DNA of 64,000 nt, from positions 3,286,001 through 3,350,000 of the forward strand of contig NZ_OY764544.1 of the NCBI RefSeq assembly GCF_963668475.1, in the 5' to 3' direction. The first letter of the stretch is position 1. Every line of letters starts with the position of its first letter. Of this stretch, positions 27,019-37,049 are shown piece by piece. The stretch comes from an uncultured Methanospirillum sp. (GTDB lineage: Archaea; Halobacteriota; Methanomicrobia; Methanomicrobiales; Methanospirillaceae). The notes under the pieces are model-generated. The model was not told where the DNA came from, made no database searches, and was given only the letters and a program-made list of their open reading frames with translations. A program made the position numbers and the translations under genes.

Positions 27019-29217
27019 TTAGACCTGAAACCGTGCTAATTCCCTGGCTACCTGTTCGATATTGGTTGACACTTCTGTTATTACCTTTTCTATCTGGGCG
27101 ATGGATGATGATGCCTCCTCGGTTGCTGCTGCAGAGTCTACCGCCTGCCTGGTCGTCTCCTGGAGCAGGTTTGCAAGTTCGCTGATGCTGGCGGTGATCT
27201 CCTCGACCGACGCAGCCTGTTCCTCTGAAGTTGCGGCTACCCCGGTTACATTTGTCGAGATGTCCCCTACCGACTCGGCGATGATCCTGAATGCGTTCAG
27301 CGTCTCTGCGAGAGCTGCATCTCCTTCCTTGACAATGGCTCCGGCCTCTGAAACTGCCAGGGCGGCCTGAACTGACTTGTCCTGCAGGGATCTGATCATG
27401 TCCGCGATATTCTCTGCTGATCTCCGTGAGTCCTGGGCCAGTGACTTGACCTCTGCTGCAACTACAGCAAATCCTCGTCCTGCCTCACCTGCACGTGCAG
27501 CCTCGATTGCTGCATTGAGGGCAAGGAGGTTTGTCTGGTTCGCGATATCGGTGATGACATTCACGATCTTGCCGATCTGGTCCATCTGTGACTTGATGTC
27601 CTGAACGATCAGATCAACCTGGCCTGAGTTCTTTGATATCCCTACCATCACCTCCTCAGCCTTCTTTGCCAGTTCAACTCCGAGCTGGCTCTTCTCATCG
27701 GCATCGGTTGCAAGTCTCGCAACCGACTCGCTCCGCACAGCAATGTCTGATACCGTCCTGTTCAGATCATCCATGGCGTTCAGGATCTGCTTTACCCCGT
27801 CCTCACCCTGCTCTGCGTTATGCCCAACGATATTCGAGCTCTCAGCAAGGACATGTGTTCCATTTGAGACCTCCTTTGCACTTGCCGCAAGTTCTTCTGT
27901 TGCGGCAGATATCTCGCCGACCTTTTTGCCAAAGACCTCGAACGGTGTGACAAGGGTATCGAGCACCTGGTTGATACCTTTGGCTATCTCAAAGTAGTCA
28001 CCGGTATACTGATCCTGGTGGGTTCTGACTGTGAGATCTCCCTTTTCGGCAGCGAGGGCAACCTGGATTATCTCGTCGATCGCATGTTTCTGGTTTGTAA
28101 CATCGTTATATACGGTCAGAACGTTGTATACCGTGCCCTCCTCATCAATGAGAGGAATGTTGTACCGCTCAACACTCTTCTCACCTGCAGGGAACCGGAT
28201 GGTGGCATCGCCTTTGCTCGGCTTTTTTGTTCTGAAGGTGTCTGCGACGCTCTCCCCCGACTGCTTCACGTAGTTGAAGTCCTTTATCGTGATCTTTCCG
28301 ATATCGCTCTTCTGAAAACCCATCAGATGGAATGCAGCCGGATTCATCTCCACTACCTTCAGTTCAGGGTTCCAGAGGATGAATGGGAATGGATTATCAT
28401 CTATGATAGATGCAGACCGGCGTTGCAGGATCAGGTTCTCGTGTGCCTGTCTGTGCTCCTCTGTTACATCAATGTAGACACCAAAGGCGGATGTCACGTT
28501 CCCTCTCTCATCAATGAGGGGTATCGTGTTTCCGACCATCTCTTTTCTGCCGCTTGGGAAATCCATTACCAGTTCGCATTTACATCTCTTCTTCTCCTGT
28601 ATTGCAGCCTTGGATCCCTGCCCAACCATGCTGAGGATCTTCATATCAGATACTTTCATACTGAGTAACTGCTCTTTGGAGTATCCGGAGAGTTCACAAA
28701 ATGCGATATTTGCCTGTTGGATCTCAAATGAGGGATTGAAATGGAGGATCGGAAGCGGGTTCTGATCAATTATTGAATCAGCCTGCTGCTGGAGTTTTTT
28801 GATCTCGGTGATGTCATTATACACCGAGAGTATCTTATCAATATCACCCGTGTTGTCAAGGATAGGTATTGTATGCCTGACCCAGGTGACGATCCCTGAA
28901 GGAAACTGGAAGGTTGCCTCGCCGACCTTTGGTGTTCTGTCTTTTACGGTCTCTGCAAGTCCCTCCCCCTTTTTGTCAAGATATACAAAGTCGTGCAGGG
29001 TAGCAGACATGCTCTTCTCCCTGCTCCATCCGGTAGCCTTGATGAAGGCATCGTTCACACCAACGACTTTCAGATCCCTGCTCCAAATGAGGATCGGATT
29101 TGGATTCTGCGTGAAGATAAAATCAGACTCTCTCTGATGAGACCTGAGTTCCTCAATCTCCTGCTTCATCCTCTCCATCTCACCTCTCTGCCCGGTATCA
29201 CTTATTGATTCAGTCAT
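27019..29217 (-). CDS. Soluble methyl-accepting chemotaxis protein with three PAS domains
   Basis: A 732-residue chemoreceptor. After a short coiled-coil start there are three PAS domains at about 35-150, 155-270 and 275-395, each of the form NPxPxxxWxxxxxVxxxNxA. A HAMP-like linker leads into the MCP signalling hairpin, with the tip [20 protein letters not shown] and [13 protein letters not shown]. No transmembrane helix is seen, so it senses an internal signal, perhaps redox or energy state. It is first in the order MCP-CheW-secreted cache protein. Methylation sites are probable in the flanking helices but are not mapped. Confidence 0.93.
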   Translation of the reverse strand: MTESISDTGQRGEMERMKQEIEELRSHQRESDFIFTQNPNPILIWSRDLKVVGVNDAFIKATGWSREKSMSATLHDFVYLDKKGEGLAETVKDRTPKVGEATFQFPSGIVTWVRHTIPILDNTGDIDKILSVYNDITEIKKLQQQADSIIDQNPLPILHFNPSFEIQQANIAFCELSGYSKEQLLSMKVSDMKILSMVGQGSKAAIQEKKRCKCELVMDFPSGRKEMVGNTIPLIDERGNVTSAFGVYIDVTEEHRQAHENLILQRRSASIIDDNPFPFILWNPELKVVEMNPAAFHLMGFQKSDIGKITIKDFNYVKQSGESVADTFRTKKPSKGDATIRFPAGEKSVERYNIPLIDEEGTVYNVLTVYNDVTNQKHAIDEIIQVALAAEKGDLTVRTHQDQYTGDYFEIAKGINQVLDTLVTPFEVFGKKVGEISAATEELAASAKEVSNGTHVLAESSNIVGHNAEQGEDGVKQILNAMDDLNRTVSDIAVRSESVARLATDADEKSQLGVELAKKAEEVMVGISKNSGQVDLIVQDIKSQMDQIGKIVNVITDIANQTNLLALNAAIEAARAGEAGRGFAVVAAEVKSLAQDSRRSAENIADMIRSLQDKSVQAALAVSEAGAIVKEGDAALAETLNAFRIIAESVGDISTNVTGVAATSEEQAASVEEITASISELANLLQETTRQAVDSAAATEEASSSIAQIEKVITEVSTNIEQVARELARFQV

Positions 29218-29411
29218 CTCATATCCCCCTATACCTGTTAGCTACTATCCTCTCCTGATAGATGTAATACCTTACGGTTCTTCACCCCGGAGTGATGATG
29301 CCTCTCCTACCCGTAATGCTTTTCTGATCTGCTGGATTATTATCAACAGGAATAATTCAGACACTATTCTACTGGAAGAACTGTCACTATAATATCCCCG
29401 GGGTGCCCTTC

Positions 29412-32400
29412 ATGTCAAAATATTCAGATCCTCAGGACCATACCCAGAAATGGCTTGTAATGGGGGCATCCTTTCTCAAGAAGGAGCAACTTGACAAGGC
29501 GTTTTATGCATTCAAGGAAGGACTCCGTAGCGATCCTGAAAATGCCGAACTCTGGTACCAGATAGGGATCGTTCTCTCAAAACAGGAACGGCATCGTGAT
29601 GCCATCAAGATGTTCCACAATGCCCTCAAGTATGCTCCTGGAAATAACAACGCCCAGCTCCAGATCGGTATCGCATACCACGAAGTCGGAATGTACAAAG
29701 AGGCTATCGGGGTTTTTAACCGGCTGATTGAGAACCAGCCCTCGATCTGCCTCGCATGGATGTACCGTGGTTCATGCCTTGTCTCAAAGGAGCAGTACAA
29801 GGAAGCCCTGACAGATCTTGAGGAGGCGACAGACTGTGGTCTCAGTCAGGTTGAGATCTGGGTGCTGAAAGGATACTGCTACGAACAGCTCGGCGATCAT
29901 CAGGAGGCAATAGATGCGTACCAGATCGGATGTGAGATCGCTCCTGATGATCCGATGCCCTACTTCGGTCAGGCCGGAGCCCTGAGCCATATCGGTGAGA
30001 CCGAACAGGCAGTGGAGGCCCTGTTTGAGGCTGTGAAGAAAGACCCCGAGTTTGCAGATGCCTGGAACCTGCTTGGTGATCTTCATGCAGATATGGGGGA
30101 TCTGGAGATGGCTACCAGTGCGTACCAGCAGGTGCTCAAACTGCAGCCCTGGAATTTTGAGGTCAGGTACACTCACTCGCTCCTGAAGGCAGAACTGTCA
30201 GGAGATACCGACGGTGTTACCGACATCCTGAACCAGATCATTCATGAAGGGCAGGAGACACCTGGGTACTATAACGCTCATGGTCTGGCACTTCTTCACC
30301 TTAAAAAGTACGAGGCTGCTATCCAGGCGTTCGATCATGCCATCATGCTCGACCAGAACAACCCGTCGTACTGGCATAACCATGGTGCCGCACGTTTTAA
30401 GTTACGTCATTACAACGATGCAATAAAATCATTTCAGCATGCCCTCAAACTCAATCCCGGCAATGTCAACTCCTGGATTGGGCTTGGGATGGTTGCAACC
30501 CGCCAGTATGACTACTCGCGTGCGATAAGTGCATTCAACCAGGCAACCCGGAGAAATCCGAAGAAACCCAATGTATGGGTCCTCCTTGGAGATGCGCAGT
30601 ACGAACGGGGAGACTGTCGCGAAGCAGTAACATCATACGAGAAAGCCCTCGATCTTGATCCTGATAACACCACTGCCTGGAACCAGCGTGGAATGGCGCT
30701 CCGCTCACTTGGCAGCCATGATGATGCGTTGAAGTCGTTCGAACATGCAACTATCCAGAAGACCGACCGGCCTGACACCTGGGTAAATCATGCGGTGACC
30801 TGTTTTGAGCTGGGTGAATATCCTGGAACGATCGCGTCATTTGAGAAGGCCTGCAAGATAGGCCCGATACCTGTTGACAGTTGGAAAGTATACCTCAACG
30901 CTCTTGCGTATCAGAACGAACACCAGAAACTCATCAGGGTTGCTGAACGGTTCATCGAACGGTTCGGAGGCGATGACGAGGTCTTCTTCCTGCTTGGTGT
31001 CTCCCTGTACAAACTCGGGCTGTACGATGGTGCAGTTGTAAAACTGGAAGAGGCCATCTCCAGGGAGAAGAGCAATGTCGAGGCTGTGTACTGGTATGGT
31101 CTCACGCTTCTGGCACTGAAACGGTATGCTGATGCCATCACTACTTTTGAGCAGGTTGAGGACAGTCAGCCTGATGATTACCAGGCCTGGTTCTCACATG
31201 CAAAAGCACTGGTAGCAATGGAGGAGTACCAGAAGGCTGAGTTCATCCTGAAGCACTCTATCCAGATCTCAAACTCTGAAACCGACTCCTGGATGCTTCT
31301 TGCACAGATTCAGATCTCACAGAACCAGTCGCCTGATGCGATCCAGTCACTCAACCACGCTCTTGAGATCGATCCTGCAAACCAGGATGCACTTGTCAGG
31401 AAAGCTGAACTGCAGGTGAAGATCGGCTCATTCAAGGGTGCCTGCCAGACGTACGAAAAGGTGGTTGACCCTGCGGCAGGGAGTTATGATGTGCTGTATG
31501 GGTATGCAACAGCCTTATTCCAGACCGGCCAGGTGAAGGAGGCACATGGAAAGGTTCAACGCCTTCTTGAGAAGTATGAGAAGAATGCAGATCTCTGGAT
31601 CCTGAAGGCCGAGATTGAGCAGTCACTGCGCCTGTTTGAGGATGCCTCGCTCTCACTGCTTGAAGCCTCCAGGTATGCTCCTGACGACAACAAGATCCCC
31701 GGTATCCTGGGAGTGACGCTTTTTGAGGCTGGGAAATATAAGGAAGCCATCAGATTCCTTGAGAAGGCCCTCATCAGGGATACCGGCAATGGCGAACTCT
31801 GGCGAAGAAAGGCAGCAGCCCTTGAAATTCTTCGCAATTACAGCCAGGCTGCAGAGGCATACCAGCAGGCTGCCCTTCATCTCCCTGATGATCCGGTGAT
31901 GATAAAAAAGCAGGGCGTTACACTCTATGCGGCTGGGAAGTGCGAAAAGGCGGTTGCAAGTTTCAATCAGTACCTGGATCTCACCCCTGATGATTCAGAG
32001 ATCTGGGCGATGAAGGGCAAGGCACTCTATCGTCTTGGTGAGTATGAACGCTCTGCTGAAGCCTTCGGTCATGTCGGGGAGAAGAACCGTGACCCTTCGA
32101 TCCTTCTCAGGTACGCACGCAGTCTCTGTGCAGCAGGAAAATACGAAGAGTCACTCAGGCCCCTTGGTCTCGTGCTTGAGCAGCGGCCGGACGATCCCGA
32201 GGCCTGGCGTCTGAAGGCTGATGCCGAGACGGCCTGTGGAAGGCAGGATGAGGCGGCCCGTGCTGTTGTAGAGGCCCTGAAACAGTTTCCAGAAGATCCG
32301 AAACTGCTCTTCTCTCATACAAAATCCCTCTATGAGAGCGGGGCATATGATGAAGCCCTGCAGGCTGTGGAGAAGATCATCGAGATTGCTCCCGATCTCC

Positions 32401-32657
32401 CTGAACCCTGGGCACTTCATGCTGAGCTCTTCTGGCTGACCGGTCAGCACGAGGCTGCTGTTACCGCGTATGACCGGGTGCTTGCAGAAGATGACGAGAA
32501 TGCCAGGGCCTGGTTTTTGAAAGGGGATGCCCTCCAGAATCTGGGACGGTTTGAAGAGGCTGCAATTGCCCATGAGCGGGCGTTCGCCCTTGGCGGGGAC
32601 AACACGGTCGGGCTGATGATCTCAAGAAAGATGCGGTACCTGCAGCAGAAGAAGTAG
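29412..32657 (+). CDS. Giant tetratricopeptide repeat protein
   Basis: About 1081 residues from ATG 29412, six bases after GGGGTG; a GTG start at 29403 is possible. It consists almost wholly of TPR units, roughly 28-30, each 34 residues with the usual W/L/G/Y/A/F/A/P pattern (for example AWNQRGMALRSLGSHDDALKSF, EIDPANQD). No catalytic domain, signal peptide or membrane helix. It should act as a large protein-binding solenoid. It is transcribed away from the chemotaxis genes and stands alone. The repeats diverge a lot, so the array is not recent. Confidence 0.92.
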   Translation: MSKYSDPQDHTQKWLVMGASFLKKEQLDKAFYAFKEGLRSDPENAELWYQIGIVLSKQERHRDAIKMFHNALKYAPGNNNAQLQIGIAYHEVGMYKEAIGVFNRLIENQPSICLAWMYRGSCLVSKEQYKEALTDLEEATDCGLSQVEIWVLKGYCYEQLGDHQEAIDAYQIGCEIAPDDPMPYFGQAGALSHIGETEQAVEALFEAVKKDPEFADAWNLLGDLHADMGDLEMATSAYQQVLKLQPWNFEVRYTHSLLKAELSGDTDGVTDILNQIIHEGQETPGYYNAHGLALLHLKKYEAAIQAFDHAIMLDQNNPSYWHNHGAARFKLRHYNDAIKSFQHALKLNPGNVNSWIGLGMVATRQYDYSRAISAFNQATRRNPKKPNVWVLLGDAQYERGDCREAVTSYEKALDLDPDNTTAWNQRGMALRSLGSHDDALKSFEHATIQKTDRPDTWVNHAVTCFELGEYPGTIASFEKACKIGPIPVDSWKVYLNALAYQNEHQKLIRVAERFIERFGGDDEVFFLLGVSLYKLGLYDGAVVKLEEAISREKSNVEAVYWYGLTLLALKRYADAITTFEQVEDSQPDDYQAWFSHAKALVAMEEYQKAEFILKHSIQISNSETDSWMLLAQIQISQNQSPDAIQSLNHALEIDPANQDALVRKAELQVKIGSFKGACQTYEKVVDPAAGSYDVLYGYATALFQTGQVKEAHGKVQRLLEKYEKNADLWILKAEIEQSLRLFEDASLSLLEASRYAPDDNKIPGILGVTLFEAGKYKEAIRFLEKALIRDTGNGELWRRKAAALEILRNYSQAAEAYQQAALHLPDDPVMIKKQGVTLYAAGKCEKAVASFNQYLDLTPDDSEIWAMKGKALYRLGEYERSAEAFGHVGEKNRDPSILLRYARSLCAAGKYEESLRPLGLVLEQRPDDPEAWRLKADAETACGRQDEAARAVVEALKQFPEDPKLLFSHTKSLYESGAYDEALQAVEKIIEIAPDLPEPWALHAELFWLTGQHEAAVTAYDRVLAEDDENARAWFLKGDALQNLGRFEEAAIAHERAFALGGDNTVGLMISRKMRYLQQKK

Positions 32658-32707
32658 ATAGAGTAGAGCCGCAGATCGACGAATGACTCGTTGTTCAGGA
32701 ATATCTG

Positions 32708-33082
32708 TTAGGCAGGGGGCTTCCCTGCTGCGATATGGCCTTTCAGGTTCTTGAGAACTGTGTCCCGGTCATACGGCTTGACAATGTACCCCGTTGCCCC
32801 AACCCGAAGGGCAAGGGCCACAACCTGTTCAAGCCCGGCTGCAGAGCACATGATGACCGGGATACCCGGAAACTCTTTTTTAAACTCTCTGAGCGTTTCA
32901 ATCCCGTTCATATCCGGCATGACAAGATCCAGCATGATAAGGTCAGGTCTGTGTTCGCGGCAGAGTTTGATACCCTCCGGTCCCATCCCGGCAGCTACAG
33001 TATCATACCCTTCGCTCTTCAGGATCTCTGCCATGTTGCTTTGGTCTTCTGGATTATCGTCGATGATTAATACGGTAGGCAT
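32708..33082 (-). CDS. Lone response regulator (receiver domain only)
   Basis: About 124 residues from ATG 33082 (MPTVLIIDDN), preceded by GGGGAGAAG; the longer frame to 33154 lacks a ribosome site. Receiver landmarks: acidic pair IIDDN, phospho-acceptor in DLIMLDLVMPDMNG, the switch residue in PVIMCSAAG and the lysine in IVKPYD. There is no output domain. No kinase is next to it; the orphan kinase at 0.2-4.7 kb or a CheA elsewhere could act on it. It lies downstream of the ilv genes but is separated from them by a T7 run. Confidence 0.9.
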   Translation of the reverse strand: MPTVLIIDDNPEDQSNMAEILKSEGYDTVAAGMGPEGIKLCREHRPDLIMLDLVMPDMNGIETLREFKKEFPGIPVIMCSAAGLEQVVALALRVGATGYIVKPYDRDTVLKNLKGHIAAGKPPA

Positions 33083-33187
33083 ATCTTCTCTTCTCCCCGG
33101 CTGAACGTCAGCCATGCCCTGGTATATACCTGTTATGACTGTCTTGAATATCAATCTACGGAAAAAGGGGATGAGAAACCAGGAGGG

Positions 33188-33194
33188 AAAAAAA
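33188..33194 (-). terminator. T-run terminator of leuA-ilvB-ilvN operon
   Basis: Seven A on the plus strand, so seven T on the transcribed minus strand, sixteen bases after the ilvN stop. Confidence 0.5.
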
Positions 33195-33209
33195 GAGATC
33201 CTGTTTCAG

Positions 33210-33713
33210 TTACCTGCCGGAACAGGCGGTGCCTGCACCCCTCTGGAGTGCAATCTTGCCTGTTCTGACCATCTCAAGGATTCCGTACGGGCTCATAAGG
33301 TCCTCGATTGCCGCGATCTTGCTTGAGTCCCCGGTCACCTCGATCATCAGCGAATCGGTCCCGACATCGATGATCTTTGCCCTGAATATTCCTGCAATCT
33401 GCATGATCGCAGATCTGACCTCACCCGGTTCTGCCCTGACTTTGATGAGGGCAAGCTCCCGCTCCACATGCTCTGAGTTGGTGATATCCAGAACCCTGAT
33501 GACCTCGATCAGTTTGTTGAGCTGTTTTTTCACCTGCTCGATCTGGACATCGTTTCCTGATACAACGATGGTGATCCTGCTGGTATCAGGCTGTTCGCAG
33601 GTCCCGACGGCCAGGCTCTCGATGTTAAAGCCCCGGCGTGAGAAGAGGCCGGTTACCCTTGAGAGAACCCCCGGGCTGTCCTCGACCATGACACTGAAGA
33701 TATGGCGGTTCAT
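33210..33713 (-). CDS. ilvN: Acetolactate synthase small (regulatory) subunit
   Basis: A 167-residue subunit with an N-terminal ACT domain (HIFSVMVEDSPGVLSRVTGLF, RRGFNIESLAVG) and a second, ACT-like C-terminal domain. It binds valine and activates the large subunit. Its ATG follows directly on the TAG of ilvB, with no intergenic base, so translation is coupled. It is the last gene of the leuA-ilvB-ilvN operon. Confidence 0.95.
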   Translation of the reverse strand: MNRHIFSVMVEDSPGVLSRVTGLFSRRGFNIESLAVGTCEQPDTSRITIVVSGNDVQIEQVKKQLNKLIEVIRVLDITNSEHVERELALIKVRAEPGEVRSAIMQIAGIFRAKIIDVGTDSLMIEVTGDSSKIAAIEDLMSPYGILEMVRTGKIALQRGAGTACSGR

Positions 33714-35405
33714 CTACTCCTCCTCGTGTTCGGTGTGGTGGCCGACGATCATCTCACTGATGGCTGCCCCTGCCGGGACCATCGGGAAGACGTTCTCTTC
33801 ACGCTCGACCCTGAAATCAAGAAGGTACGGGCCCTTGTGGTCAAGAGCACGTTTCAGTGCAGGCTCGACGTCCGCGATACTTCTCACGGTCTCTGCCCCG
33901 ATGCCGTATGCTTTTGCGATCTGCTCAAACTGCACCTCCGGCAGTTCCGTGTATGAGTACCGCCGTTCGTAGAAGAGCTCCTGCCACTGCCTGACCATCC
34001 CGAGGAACTGGTTGTTCAGGATCACGATCTTCACCGGGATCTGGTACTGGGCAATGGTCCCTAGTTCCTGGATGTTCATCTGGAAACTGCCGTCTCCCGC
34101 GATTACCACCACGGGTTCGTCAGGTGTTGCAACCTGGGCACCCATGGCTGCGGGAAATCCGAATCCCATCGTCCCGAGTCCTCCGGACGTGACCCACTGC
34201 CTCGGGCGTGAGAACTGGTAGTACTGGGCAGTCCACATCTGGTTCTGCCCGACCTCACTGACAATGACTCCTTTTCCCTCAAGGATCTCTGCGAGTTTTC
34301 TGATCACGAACTGTGGGCGCAGTTTCCCGTCCTCTTTGAACCTGAGCGGGTGATTCTTCTTCCAGGCCTGCACCTTCTCTGACCATTCAGGATGAGAACA
34401 GGCTCCCGGGATCTTCTTCAGAAGATCGGTGAGGATACTCTTTGCATCCCCGACGATCGGGACATCCACAGTCTTGTTCTTTCCGATCTCTGCAGGGTCG
34501 ATGTCCATGTGAATGATCTTTGCATGTGGTGCAAAGGTGGCCAGATTCCCGGTCACCCGGTCGTCAAACCTGACACCTATTGAGAAGAGCAGGTCTGACT
34601 CGGTGATCGCGTAGTTTGCATACTCGGTTCCGTGCATCCCGAGCATGCCAAGGTTGAGCGGGTGATCTGCAGGTATACACCCGAGACCCATCAGGGTGGT
34701 TGTCACCGGCATGCAGGTCCGTTCTGCAAACTCGACCAGTTCCTTTGATGCTTCTGAAGAGATGATCCCTCCTCCTGCGTAGATGATGGGCCGCTTCGCT
34801 GCCTCGATGAGCTCGACAGCCTTCTGGATCTGTTTCCCGTGGCCGTGGTATGTCGGCTTGTAGCCCCTGAGTTTTATCTGCTGGTCTGGCCCGTCCTCAT
34901 CAGGGATCTTTGTCGTGCTGACATCCTTCGGGATGTCGATGAGGACCGGACCTTTCCTGCCGGTATTTGCGATATAAAACGCTTCCCTGATGATCCGCTT
35001 GAGATCTTTGATATCCTGGACGAGGAAGTTATGTTTTGTCACCGGCATGGTGATCCCGGTGATGTCTGATTCCTGGAATGCGTCATTTCCAAGGAGCACG
35101 GTAGGGACTTGCCCGGTAAGAGCCACAACCGGGATAGAGTCCATGTAGGCGGTTGCAAGTCCGGTCACAAGGTTACAGGCCCCAGGCCCTGATGTTGCCA
35201 GACAGACTCCGACCTTTCCACTTGCACGGGCATATCCGTCAGCAGCATGGATGGCTGCCTGCTCGTGCCTTACCAGAATATGCCTGATGTCAGAGTCATA
35301 GAGTTCATCATATATCGGGAGAACAACGCCGCCCGGATACCCGAAGATGACATCTACTCCCTGCTCTTTCAGCCCTTCAATCAGTATCTGTGCGCCGCTT
35401 TTCAT
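33714..35405 (-). CDS. ilvB: Acetolactate synthase large subunit
   Basis: A 563-residue thiamine-diphosphate enzyme that makes acetolactate or acetohydroxybutyrate, the first common step to valine, leucine and isoleucine. The catalytic glutamate lies in RHEQAAIHAADGYARASG near residue 47; the ThDP/Mg motif is GDGSFQMNIQELG followed by VKIVILNNQ. FAD-binding middle domain is intact and length is normal. Its start lies 29 bases inside the 3' end of the leuA-like gene, a strong sign of coupling, and ilvN follows directly. Confidence 0.96.
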   Translation of the reverse strand: MKSGAQILIEGLKEQGVDVIFGYPGGVVLPIYDELYDSDIRHILVRHEQAAIHAADGYARASGKVGVCLATSGPGACNLVTGLATAYMDSIPVVALTGQVPTVLLGNDAFQESDITGITMPVTKHNFLVQDIKDLKRIIREAFYIANTGRKGPVLIDIPKDVSTTKIPDEDGPDQQIKLRGYKPTYHGHGKQIQKAVELIEAAKRPIIYAGGGIISSEASKELVEFAERTCMPVTTTLMGLGCIPADHPLNLGMLGMHGTEYANYAITESDLLFSIGVRFDDRVTGNLATFAPHAKIIHMDIDPAEIGKNKTVDVPIVGDAKSILTDLLKKIPGACSHPEWSEKVQAWKKNHPLRFKEDGKLRPQFVIRKLAEILEGKGVIVSEVGQNQMWTAQYYQFSRPRQWVTSGGLGTMGFGFPAAMGAQVATPDEPVVVIAGDGSFQMNIQELGTIAQYQIPVKIVILNNQFLGMVRQWQELFYERRYSYTELPEVQFEQIAKAYGIGAETVRSIADVEPALKRALDHKGPYLLDFRVEREENVFPMVPAGAAISEMIVGHHTEHEEE

Positions 35406-36891
35406 CTAACTCCCTCAACAGACGGTTCATTCCCGTCACAACCGCTTCAACGCTCGCCTGGATGATATCGGTTCTGGCGCCGCGTGAAGTGATGGTTCTT
35501 CCATCTTTTCTCAGTTTTACTGTTACATCAACCATAGCATCGGTTCCACCGGTGATCGCCTCGACATGATACTCGTCGAGCCTGATATCGCCGGCACTTG
35601 CGACCGACTGCTGCAGAACCCTGAGTGCTGCATCCACCGGACCGTCACCGGTTGCTGCACCCGTCACCTCTTCGCCGTTCACTTCCATCGTGACCGAGGC
35701 TGTCGGAAGGATGTTGGATCCACTTACCACAGTAAACTGCTTGACACTGATGATCGGCTTGCACTCAAGGAGCATAACAGCATCAGCGATAGCCATCACG
35801 TCGGTATCACTCACCCGGCGTCCCTCATCACCGAGTGCCTTGACCCGTTTTACGATCTCTTCGAGCTGGCGTGGGTTCGGACTATACCCGAGCTCGGTCA
35901 GTGCAGCCTTTACTGATGCAGACCCTGAATGTTTCCCGAGGACAATTCTTCGCTGCCGTCCTACTAACTCGGGGGTTATGGGCTCGTATGTCCGCGAATC
36001 ACGGAAGAGTCCATGAGCATGAATTCCGCTCTCGTGGGTGAATGCCATGGTTCCGACTATCGGTTTGTTTGTTGCGAACGGCACACCGGTCAGCCTGGAG
36101 ACGAGGGTTGAGAGCGGGTAGATCTTCTTTGTGTCTATCCCGGTCTTGTACCCGTATAACGTCTCAAGAGACATGACAACCTCCTCAAATGGTGTATTGC
36201 CAGCCCGCTCACCAAGACCATTTACCGTGACATGGGTACAGCTTGCCCCTGCTTTCAGGGCCGAGAGGGTTGATGCAAGTGCCAGTCCGAGATCGTTGTG
36301 GCAATGAATACTGAGCGGAGCCATGCAAAGGGGCGGGATGATCTCAGTAGCCCTTTCAGGAGTAAGTACACCGACCGTATCACAGAAGCAGAGCCTGTCT
36401 GCTCCGTTTGCAACTCCGTCACGGTACAGCATCGCAAGATACTCCTGATCTGCCCGTGATGCATCCTCTCCTGAAAGTTCCACGATGAGGCCGCGTTCTT
36501 TTGCATACACAACAGCACTCATCGCCATTGTGTGGACCTCTTCGCGGGTCTTCTGCATCTTCTTTGATATATGCAGATCAGAGACCGGGACCACCAGGTG
36601 GACCGAGTCAGCCCCTGCATCTGCCGCACAGTCAATGTCCTGGTTTAATGCCCTGACATATGTACAGCATTCTGCAGAAAGACCGGCATCTGCGATCAGC
36701 CGGATTGCTTCCCTCTCGCCTTCAGATGCAACAGCTGACCCTGCCTCGATAACATCTACTCCGATGTCAGAAAGAGCAGCAGCAATCTCAAGTTTTTGTG
36801 CCGGGGTCAGCGATACTCCGGGTGTTTGTTCACCATCACGGAGCGTTGTGTCGAAAAAGCGTAACCGTCTATTGCCCAATAAAACACTCAC
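35377..36891 (-). CDS. leuA: 2-isopropylmalate/citramalate synthase
   Basis: A 504-residue Claisen-condensing enzyme of the DRE-TIM family. Motifs: TTLRDGEQTPGVSLT, IEAGSAVASEGE, SIHCHNDLGLA, GLGERAGNTPFEEVVM and HESGIHAHG. A C-terminal allosteric LeuA dimer domain starts near residue 375. Sequence alone does not settle whether the substrate is 2-ketoisovalerate (LeuA) or pyruvate (CimA); methanogens have both, and the neighbouring ilvBN genes suit either leucine or isoleucine synthesis. The start appears to be GTG 36891, inside an inverted repeat that could regulate expression. Its 3' end overlaps ilvB by 29 bases. Confidence 0.85.
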   Translation of the reverse strand: MSVLLGNRRLRFFDTTLRDGEQTPGVSLTPAQKLEIAAALSDIGVDVIEAGSAVASEGEREAIRLIADAGLSAECCTYVRALNQDIDCAADAGADSVHLVVPVSDLHISKKMQKTREEVHTMAMSAVVYAKERGLIVELSGEDASRADQEYLAMLYRDGVANGADRLCFCDTVGVLTPERATEIIPPLCMAPLSIHCHNDLGLALASTLSALKAGASCTHVTVNGLGERAGNTPFEEVVMSLETLYGYKTGIDTKKIYPLSTLVSRLTGVPFATNKPIVGTMAFTHESGIHAHGLFRDSRTYEPITPELVGRQRRIVLGKHSGSASVKAALTELGYSPNPRQLEEIVKRVKALGDEGRRVSDTDVMAIADAVMLLECKPIISVKQFTVVSGSNILPTASVTMEVNGEEVTGAATGDGPVDAALRVLQQSVASAGDIRLDEYHVEAITGGTDAMVDVTVKLRKDGRTITSRGARTDIIQASVEAVVTGMNRLLRELDEKRRTDTD

Positions 36892-36920
36892 TCATAGGAT
36901 ATTGCTCCCATGAGTAGGTG
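36885..36920 (-). promoter_or_regulatory. Imperfect inverted repeat over the leuA start codon
   Basis: ACTCATAGG (36890-36898) and CCCATGAGT (36907-36915) are inverted repeats with one G-U-type difference; pairing extends outward to 36885/36920 with one mismatch. In the leuA mRNA this gives a hairpin of about 14 pairs whose 3' arm contains the GTG start. It may be a translational switch or an operator. Confidence 0.45.
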
Positions 36921-37049
36921 GGGTCTTTTCTGCTAAAAAGATTGTGCAGAAAAGATAGAAATATATTATATTGTGGTTCGATCTTTATTCTTCTGCGGTG
37001 CTATATTTACACTCCTGAATGAGCGAGCGCACCAAACTCCGATGGATCG

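Noticed and set aside
29403..32657. Tandem DNA repeats in the TPR gene
   Set aside because: Repeats are visible only at protein level; the DNA of the units is too divergent to call a repeat feature.
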